A DNA stretch of 56,855 nt from the NCBI GenBank assembly GCA_004431415.1, contig QPMI01000699.1:1-56855 (forward strand), in the 5' to 3' direction. Source of the stretch: Cyanophora paradoxa (Eukaryota; Glaucocystophyceae; Cyanophorales; Cyanophoraceae). This document shows, in pieces, positions 48,267 through 56,855 of the stretch (position 1 is its first letter; each line of letters opens with the position of its first letter). The notes beneath the pieces were generated by a model. The model did not search any database and had not been told where the DNA came from. It saw nothing but the letters and a program-made list of their open reading frames with translations. The translations under genes and the position numbers were made by a program.

Positions 48267-51200
48267 ATGACGAAATTTAGATGGGATTACGCGGCAATGC
48301 TGCGAATGTTTGTAGTCTTCTCTGTGCTTGCAGCAGCCGCAGCGCAGAGTGCGTGTAGCGACGGGCTTCCTCTGGTTGCGGACGGAGAGGCTGGATGCAC
48401 GGCTACCGCGTGCAAGACGGAGCTGTTTTATGTACGCGAATTCTTCAAGTCTATGTTTTGACTATTTGCCGCAAACCATAACATATGCATGAACATACAG
48501 GTCGACACCGCGGCAAACACTTGCGTTTCGCAGTCCAGCTGCAATACAGCGGGGAAGGTCACCATCGTACGCGACTTTTTCCCCACCCGGCTTTTCTTGC
48601 CATTGGCAGCCGCCGCCCTGCCGTCGCTTCTCGCTGATTGACGGGCCCCCGGCCGGGGTCGAAATATAAATAAGGACGCCGATGACACTTGCGTGACCCC
48701 GTTCTGCTCCTCGGGCGACACCATCGCGACGGGGACCGTCTGCAACTCGGACGCCACCTGCAAGGCGGCGGACGGGCTCTACGTGCGCTCACTTACAGAG
48801 CGACTAGTCGGGATCCGCCTCCGTGGCGGGCACGTGTGCTGATTGAAGGCCGGCGCCCCTGCGCGGCAGGTGGACGCGACGGCTGGCAAGTGCGTGTCGA
48901 CGTGCGAGACGGCGGGGACGGTGCCCGTGGTGCGTAGTCGCTGAACTTTCGCTTTGCGTGTTGGCCGCCGGGCCGCTGCGCCTCCCCGCCTGTTGCTGAT
49001 CAATGGGGCCGCGGCGGGCCACACTTCATTGCCTATCAGACCGTGACGGAGACTTGCGAGATCGCTGCCTGTGCTGCGGGCGACGCCATCGCGACGGGGA
49101 CCGCCTGCAACTTGGAGGCCACCTGCAAGGCGACGGACGGGCTCTACGTGCGCTCACGTACAGAGCGACTAGTCGGGATCCGCCTCCGTGGCGGGCGCGT
49201 GTACTGATTGAGGGCCGGCGCCCCTGCGCGGCAGGTGGACGCGACGGCTGGCAAGTGCGTGTCGACCTGCGAGACGGCGGGGACGGTGCCCGTGGTGCGT
49301 AGCCGTTCATTCGCTTTGCGTGTTGGAATCTGCACTTCCTCACCCCCTTCTGATCAATGAGGGCTGGGCGGGCCCCACTAACAGACCACGACGGAGACTT
49401 GTGAGGTCGCCGTGTGCGCTGCGGGCGACACCATCGCGATGGGGACCGTCTGCGACTCGGACGCCACCTGCAAGGCGGCGGACGGGCTCTACGTGCGCTC
49501 TTGTGACGAGCGACTAGTCGGGACCCGCCTCGTCGGCGGGCGCGAGTACTGATTGAGGGCCGGCGCCCCTGCGCGGCAGGTGGACGCGACGGCGGGGAAG
49601 TGCGTGTCGACGTGCGAGACGGCGGGAACGGTGCCCGTGGTGCGTGGTCGCTGAACTTTCGCTTATCGTGTGGGCCACTGCGCCTCCCCGCCTCTTGCTG
49701 ATCAATGCGGCCGCGGCGGGCCACACTTTATTGCCTATCAGACAGACCGTGACGGAGACTTGCGAGGTTGCTGTGTGCGGTGCGGGCGACACCATCGCGA
49801 CGGGGACCGTCTGCGACTCGGACGCCACCTGCAAGGCGGCGGGCGGGCTCTACGTGCGCTCTCGTGATGAGCGACAAGCCGGGACCCGCCTCCTTGGCGG
49901 GCGGGTGTACTGATTGAGGGCGGCGCCCCTGCGCGGCAGGTGGACGCGACGGCGGGCAAGTGCGTGTCGACGTGCGAGACGGCGGGGACGGTGCCCGTGG
50001 TGCGTGGTCGCTGAACGTTCGCTTTGCGTGTTGGCCGCTGCGCCTCCCCGCCTCTTGCTGATCAATGGGGCCGCGGCGGGCCACACTTTATTGCCTATCA
50101 GACCGTGACGGAGACTTGCGAGATCGCTGCCTGTGCTGCGGGCGACACCATCGCGACGGGGACCGTCTGCAACTCGGAGCCACCTGCAAGGCAGCGGACG
50201 GGCTCTACGTGCGTTCACCTACAGAGCGACTAGTCGGGATCCGCCTCCGTGGCGGGCGCGTGTACTGATTTAGGGCCGGCGCCCCTGCGCGGCAGGTGGA
50301 CGCGACGGCTGGCAAGTGCGTGTCGACGTGCGAGACGGCGGGAACGGTGCCCGTGGTGCGTGGTCGCTGAACGTTCGCTTTGCGTGTTGGAATCTGCACT
50401 TCCTCACCCCCTTCTGATCAATGAGGGCTGGGCGGGCCCACTAACAGACCACGACGGAGACTTGTGAGGTCGCCGTGTGTGCTGCGGGCGACACCATCGC
50501 GACGGGGACCGTCTGCGACTCGGACGCCACCTGCAAGGCGGCGGACGGGCTCTACGTGCGCTCTCGTGTGAGCGCAAGTCGGGACCCGCCTCCGTGGCGG
50601 GCGGGTGTACTGATTGAAGGCCGGCGCCCCTGCGCGGCAGGTGGACGCGACGGCGGGCAAGTGCGTGTCGACGTGCGAGACGGCGGGGGGTCCCCTTGGT
50701 GCGTAGTCGCTCAACTTTCACTTTGCGTGTTGGCCGCTGCGCCTCCCCGCATCTTGCTGATCCATGGGGCCGTGGCGGGCCACACTTCATTGCCTATCAG
50801 ACCGTGACGGAGACTTGCGAGATCGCTGCCTGCGCTGCGGGCGACACCATCGCGACGGGGACCGTCTGCGACTCGGACGCCACCTGCAAGGCGGCGGGCG
50901 GGCTCTACGTGCGCTCTCGTGATGAGCGACAAGTCGGGACCCGCCTCCGTGGCGGGCGGGTACTGATTGAGGGCCGGCGCCCCTGCGCGGCAGGTGGACG
51001 CGACGGCTGGCAAGTGCGTGTCGACGTGCGAGACGGCGGGGACGGTGCCCGTGGTGCGTAGTCGCTGAATTTTTGCTTTGCGTGTTGGAATCTGCACTTC
51101 CTCACCCCCTTCTGATCAATGAGGGCTGGGCGGGCCCCACTAACAGACCACGACGGAGACTTGCGAGATCGCTGCCTGTGCTGCGGGCGACACCATCGCG

Positions 51201-54200
51201 ACGGGGACCGTCTGCAACTCGGACGCCACCTGCAAGGCGGGACGGGCTCTACGTGCGCTCACGTACAGAGCGACTAGTCGGGATCCGCCTCCGTGGCGGC
51301 GCGTGTACTGATTGAGGGCCGGCGCCCGTGCGCGGCAGGTGGACGCGACGGCGGGCAAGTGCGTGTCGACGTGCGAGACGGCGGGGACGGTCCCGTGGTG
51401 CGTGGTCGCTGAACGTTCGCTTTGCGTGTTGGCCGCTGCGCCTCCCCGCCTCTTGCTGATCATGGGGCCGTGGCGGGCCACACTTCATTGCCTATCAGAC
51501 CGTGACGGAGACTTGCGAGATCGCTGCCTGCGCTGCGGGCGATACCATCGCGACGGGGACCGCCTGCAACTCGGACACCACCTGCAAGGCGGCGGACGGG
51601 CTCTACGTGCGTTCACCTACAGAGCGACAAGTCGGGACCCGCCTCCGTGGCGGGCGCGTGTACTGATTGAGGGCCCGCGCCCCTGCGCGGCAGGTGGACG
51701 CGACGGCGGGCAAGTGCGTGTCGACGTGCGAGACGGCGGGGACGGTGCCCGTGGTGCGTGTCGTTGAACTTTTGCTTTGCGTGTTGGACTGTGCAATTCG
51801 TCACCCCTTCTGATCAATGAGGGCTGGGCGGGCCCACTAACAGACCACGACGGAGACTTGCGAGATCGCTGCCTGTGCTGCGGGCGACACCATCGCGACG
51901 GGGACCGTCTGCAACTCGGACGCCACCTGCAAGGCGACGGACGGGCTCTACGTGCGCTCACGTACAGAGCGACTAGTCGGGATCCGCCTCCGTGACGGGC
52001 GCACGTACTGATTGAGGGCCGGCGCCCGTGCGCGGCAGGTGGACGCGACGGCGGGCAAGTGCGTGTCGACGTGCGAGACGGCGGGGACGGTGCCCGTGGT
52101 GCGTGGTCGTTGAACTTTGCTTTGCGTGTTGGACTGTGCAATTCGTCACCCCCTTCTGATCAATGAGGGCTGGGCGGGCCCACTAACAGACCACGACGGA
52201 GACTTGCGAGGTTGCCGTGTGCGCTGCGGGCGACACCATCGCGACGGGGACCGTCTGCGACTCGGAGCCACCTGCAAGGCGGCGGACGGGCTCTACGTGC
52301 GCTCACGTACAGAGCGACTAGTCGGGATCCGCCTCGTGACGGGCGCGTGTACTGATTGAGGGCCGGCGCCCGTGCGCGACAGGTGGACGCGACGGCGGGC
52401 AAGTGCGTGTCGACCTGCGAGACGGCGGGGACGGTGCCCGTGGTGCGTGTCGCTGAACTTTCGCTTTGCGTGTTGGCCGCTGCGCCTCCGGCCTCTTGCT
52501 GATCAATGGGGCCCCGGCGGGCCACACTTTCTTGCACTATCAGACCACGACGGAGACTTGCGAGATCGCTGCCTGTGCTGCGGGCGACACCATCGCGACG
52601 GGGACCGTCTGCAACTCGGACGCCACCTGCAAGGCGACGGACGGGCTCTACGTGCGCTCACGTACAGAGCGACTAGTCGGGATCCGCCTCCGTGGCGGGC
52701 GCACGTACTGATTGAGGGCCGGCGCCCGTGCGCGGCAGGTGGACGCGACGGCGGGCAAGTGCGTGTCGACGTGCGAGACGGCGGGGACGGTGCCCGTGGT
52801 GCGTGTCGCTGAACGTTCGCTTTGCGTGTTGGCCGCTGCGCCTCCCCGCCTCTTGCTGATCATGGGGCCGTGGCGGGCCACACTTCATTGCCTATCAGAC
52901 CGTGACGGAGACTTGCGAGATCGCTGCCTGCGCTGCGGGCGACATCGCGACGGGGACCGCCTGCAACTCGGACACACCTGCAAGGCGGCGGACGGGCTCT
53001 ACGTGCGTTCACCTACAGAGCGACAAGTCGGGACCCGCCTCCGTGGCGGGCGCGTGTACTGATTGAGGGCCGCGCCCCTGCGCGGCAGGTGGATGCGACG
53101 GCGGGCAAGTGCGTGTCGACGTGCGAGACGGCGGGGACGGTGCCCGTGGTGCGTGGTCGTTGAACTTTTGCTTTGCGTGTTGGACTGTGCAATTCGTCAC
53201 CCCTTCTGATCAATGAGGGCTGGGCGGGCCCACTAACAGACCACGACGGAGACTTGCGAGGTTGCCGTGTGCGCTGCGGGCGACACCATCGCGACGGGGA
53301 CCGTCTGCGACTCGGACGCCACCTGCAAGGCGACGGACGGGCTCTACGTGCGCTCACGTACAGAGCGACTAGTCGGGATCCGCCTCCGTGACGGGCGCGT
53401 GTACTGATTGAGGGCCGGTGCCCCTGCGCGGCAGGTGGACGCGACGGCGGGCAAGTGCGTGTCGACGTGCGAGACGGCGGGGACGGTGCCCGTGGTGCGT
53501 GGTCGCTGAACGTTCGCTTTGCGTGTTGGCCGCTGCGCCTTCCCGCCTCTTGCTGATCATGGGGCCCGTGGCGGGCCACACTTCATTGCCTATCAGACAC
53601 GTGACGGAGACTTGCGAGATCGCTGCCTGCGCTGCGGGCGACACCATCGCGACGGGGACCGCTGCAACTCGGACGCCACCTGCAAGGCGGCGGACGGGCT
53701 CTACGTGCGTTCACCTACAGAGCGACTAGTCGAGATCCGCCTCCGTGGCGGGCGGTGTACTGATTGAGGGCCGGCGCCCCTGCGCGGCAGGTGGACGCGA
53801 CGGCTGGCAAGTGCGTGTCGACGTGCGAGACGGCGGGGATGGTGCCCGTGGTGCGTAGCCGTTGAACATTTGCTCGCGTGTTGGAATCTGCACTTCCTCA
53901 CCCCTTCTGATCAATGAGGGCTGGGCGGGCCCACTAACAGACCACCGACGGAGACTTGCGAGGTTGCCGTGTGCGCTGCGGGCGACACCATCGCGACGGG
54001 GACCGTCTGCAACTCGGACGCCACCTGCAAGGCGACGGACGCGGGCTCTACGTGCGCTCACGTACAGAGCGACTAGTCGAGACCCGCCTCGTCGACGGGC
54101 GCGCGTACTGATTGAGGGCCGGCGCCCCTGCGCGGCAGGTGGACGCGACGGCGGGGAAGTGCGTGTCGACGTGCGAGACGGCGGGACGGTGCCCGTGGTG

Positions 54201-56855
54201 CGTGGTCGCTGAGACGTTCGCTTTGCGTGTTGGCCGCTGCGCCTCCCCGCCTCTTGCTGATCAATGGGGCCGCGGCGGGCCACACTTTATTGCCTATCAG
54301 ACCGCGACGGAGACTTGCGAGATCGCTGCCTGTGCTGCGGGCGACACCATCGCGACGGGGACCGACTGCAACTCGGAGGCCACCTGCAAGGCAGCGGACG
54401 GGCTCTACGTGCGCTCACTTACAGAGCGACTAGTCGGGATCCGCCTCCGTGGCGGGCGCGTGTACTGATTGAGGGCCGGCGCCCCTGCGCGGCAGGTGGA
54501 CGCGACGGCGGGCAAGTGCGTGTCGACGTGCGAGACGGCGGGGACGGTGCCCGTGGTGCGTAGCCGCTGAACATTTGCGTTTGCGTGTTGGAATCTGCAC
54601 TTCTCACCCCCTTCTGATCAATGAGGGCTGGCGGGCCCCACTAACAGACCACGACGGAGACTTGCGAGATCGCTGCCTGCAGTGCGGGCGACACCATCGC
54701 GAACGGGGACCGTCTGCGACTCGGACGCCACCTGCAAGGCGACGGACGGGCTCTACGTGCGCTCACGTACAGAGCGACTAGTCAGGATCCGCCTCCGTGA
54801 CGGGCGCGCGTACTGATTGAGGGCCGGCGCCCCTGCGCGGCAGGTGGACGCGACGGCGGGCAAGTGCGTGTCGACGTGCGAGACGGCGGGACGGTGCCCG
54901 TGGTGCGTGTCGCTGAACGTTCGCTTTGCGTGTTGGCCGCTGCGCTTCCCCGCCTCTTGCTGATCAATGGGGCCGCGGCGGGCCACACTTTATGCCTATC
55001 AGACCGTGACGGAGACTTGCGAGATCGCTGCCTGCTGCGGGCGACACCATCGCGACGGGGACCGCCTGCAACTCGGAGCCACCTGCAAGGCAGCGGACGG
55101 GCTCTACGTGCGCTCACTTACAGAGCGACTAGTCGGGATCCGCCTCCGTGGCGGGCGCGTGTACTGATTGAGGGCCGGCGCCCCTGCGCGGCAGGTGGAC
55201 GCGACGGCGGGCAAGTGCGTGTCGACGTGCGAGACGGCGGGGACGGTGCCCGTGGTGCGTAGCCGCTGAACATTTGCGTTTGCGTGTTGGCTCTGCACTT
55301 CCTCACCCCCTTCTGATCAATGAGGGCTGGGCGGGCCCACTAACAGACCACGACGGAGACTTGCGAGATCGCTGCCTGCAGTGCGGGCGACACCATTGCA
55401 CGGGGACCATCTGCGACTCGGACGCCACCTGCAAGGCGGCGGACGGGCTCTACGTGCGCTCACGTACAGAGCGACTAGTCGGGATCCGCCTCCGTGGCGG
55501 GCGCGTGTACTGATTGAGGGCCCGCGCCCCTGCGCGGCAGGTGGACGCGACGGCGGGCAAGTGCGTGTCGACGTGCGAGACGGCGGGGACGGTGCCCGTG
55601 GTGCGTAGTCGCTGAACGTTCGCTTTGCGTGTTGGCCGCTGCGCCTCCGCCTCTTGCTGATCAATGGGGCCGTGGCGGGCCACACTTTCTCGCACTATCA
55701 GACCACGACGGAGACTTGCGAGGTCCGTGTGCACTGCGGCGACACCATCGCGACGGGGACTGTCTGCGACTCCGACGCAACCTGCAAGGCGGCGGACGGG
55801 CTCTACGTGCGCTCACGTCAGAGCGACTAGTCGGGACCCGCCTCGTCGGCGGGCGCGCGTACTGATTGAGGGCCGGCGCCCGTGCGCGGCAGGTGGACGC
55901 GACGGCGGGCAAGTGCGTGTCGACATGCGAGACGGCGGGGACGGTGCCCGTGGTGCGTAGTCGCTGAACTTTCGCTTTGCGTGTTGGCCGCTGCGCCTCC
56001 GGCCTCTTGCTGATCAGTGGGGCCGCGGCGGGCCACACTTTCTCGCACTATCAGACCGCGACGGAGACTTGCGAGATCGCTGCCTGTGCTGCGGGCGACA
56101 CCATCGCGACGGGGACCGTTTGCAACTCGGACGCCACCTGCAAGGCGACGGACGGGCTCTACGTGCGCTCACGTACAGAGCGACTAGTCGGGATCCGCCT
56201 CCGTGGCAGGCGCGTGTACTGATTGAGGGCCGGCCCCGTGCGCGGCAGGTGGACGCGACGGCGGGCAAGTGCGTGTCGACGTGCGAGACGGCGGGGACGG
56301 TGCCGTGGTGCGTAGTCGCTGAACATTCGCTTGCGTGTTGGAATCTGCACTTCCTCACCCCCTTCTGATCAATGAGGGCTGGGCGGGCCCCACTAACAGA
56401 CCACGACGGAGACTTGTGAGGTGCCGTGTGCACTGCGGCGACACCATCGCGACGGGGACCGTCTGCGACTCGGACGCCCTGCAAGGCGGCGGACGGGCTC
56501 TACGTGCGCTCACGTACAGAGCGACTAGTCGGGATCCGCCTCCGTGGCGGGCGCGTGTACTGATTGAGGCCGCGCCCCTGCGCGGCAGGTGGACGCGACG
56601 GCGGGCAAGTGCGTGTCGACGTGCGAGACGGCGGGGACGGTGCCCGTGGTGCGTAGTCGCTGAACGTTTCGCTTTGCGTGTTGGCCGCTGCGCCTCCGCC
56701 TCTTGCTGATCATTGGGGCCGTGGCGGGCCACACTTTTTCGCACTATCAGACCACGACGGAGACTTGTGAGGTGCCGTGTGCATGCGGGCGACACCATCG
56801 CGACGGGACTGTCTGCGACTCCGACTCAACCTGCAAGGCGGCGGACGGGCTCTAC
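48267..56855 (+). CDS. Giant secreted Cys-rich repeat protein built from a tandem two-exon cassette (partial at right edge)
   Basis: Exon 1 (48267-48431) encodes a signal peptide (MLRMFVVFSVLAAAAA, cleavage likely near QSA) and a first Cys segment. Exon 2 is 48501-48566. Exon 3 (48675-48782) is the first type A exon, 36 codons, TCEIAACAAGDTIATGTVCN...TCKAADGLY with four Cys. Exon 4 (48870-48929) is the first type B exon, 20 codons, VDATAGKCVSTCETAGTVPV with two Cys. A and B then alternate with introns of about 75-110 bases to the window end, which falls exactly at the end of an A exon: about 24 A copies at about 351-bp spacing. All exons are multiples of three in phase 0, so copies can be gained, lost or skipped without breaking frame. 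Donors are GTGCG-type, acceptors CGGCAG or ATCAG/AACAG. Each 56-residue repeat has six Cys, probably disulfide-linked. The product is likely extracellular or cell-surface; function unknown. Several copies carry 1-4 base deletions. Confidence 0.8.
48675..56855. repeat. About 24 tandem copies of a 351-bp two-exon/two-intron cassette
   Basis: Introns are as similar between copies as exons, so whole genomic cassettes were duplicated. The B-to-A introns fall into two types. One contains GGCCGCTGCGCCTCC and ends GCCTATCAG or CACTATCAG; the other contains GGAATCTGCACTTCC or GGACTGTGCAATTCG and ends CACTAACAG. They largely alternate, giving a higher-order period of about 700 bp. Confidence 0.9.

Noticed and set aside
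1-56855. tRNA and rRNA genes
   Set aside because: No cloverleaf with matching A and B boxes and no conserved rRNA stretch was noticed on reading; a covariance-model scan was not possible here.

Overview
The window reads as nuclear DNA of a GC-rich unicellular eukaryote. The evidence is spliceosomal introns in two gene systems, large satellite arrays, a foldback element and two MITE-like transposons. A haptophyte-type alga is my best guess, because the closest relatives I know of the viral gene set here are small virus-like elements of Pleurochrysis; this is inference.

Layout. (1) 1-14,711 and 25,901-about 29,385 are one integrated small DNA virus. It has a candidate HUH endonuclease (left edge), a VLTF3-type late transcription factor, an A32/FtsK-HerA packaging ATPase, a RuvC/A22-type resolvase, a double-jelly-roll major capsid protein, a small zinc-ribbon protein and some 15 unrecognised virion-like or membrane proteins. 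No DNA or RNA polymerase, integrase or protease is visible. This set fits Mriyaviricetes (Yaravirus, Pleurochrysis endemic viruses) rather than a large giant virus. Nearly all these genes carry an ATTTTCT-like element about 15-50 bases before the start codon, in both blocks. (2) 12.8-14.2 kb is a nested inverted-repeat zone with eight copies of a CRE-like 15-base iteron, a perfect 20-base palindrome and an AT-rich centre: a candidate origin or control hub. (3) 14,712-25,900 is an 11.2-kb foldback element with 6-bp target duplications. It splits a small viral gene, and removing it restores the reading frame exactly. (4) 29,378-37,290 is bounded by two direct copies of a 53-base imperfect palindrome. 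Between them lie two convergent replicative helicase genes, an SF3 helicase with about ten introns and an origin-binding-protein (UL9-like) SF2 helicase. An HNH endonuclease remnant lies just outside. (5) 38-46.6 kb is mostly repeats plus a shattered glycosyltransferase-like remnant. (6) 46.68-48.10 kb holds two non-autonomous DNA transposons with clear target duplications (TTA; GTACCGGT). (7) 48,267 to the right edge is the start of a very large secreted Cys-rich repeat protein, built from a two-exon cassette repeated about every 351 bp.

Reading caution. Many conserved genes carry a one-base frame change, most often consistent with one missing base. Residual long-read assembly error and early decay of an endogenous virus are both possible; several long viral ORFs are intact. 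Composite genes below are described by their pieces.
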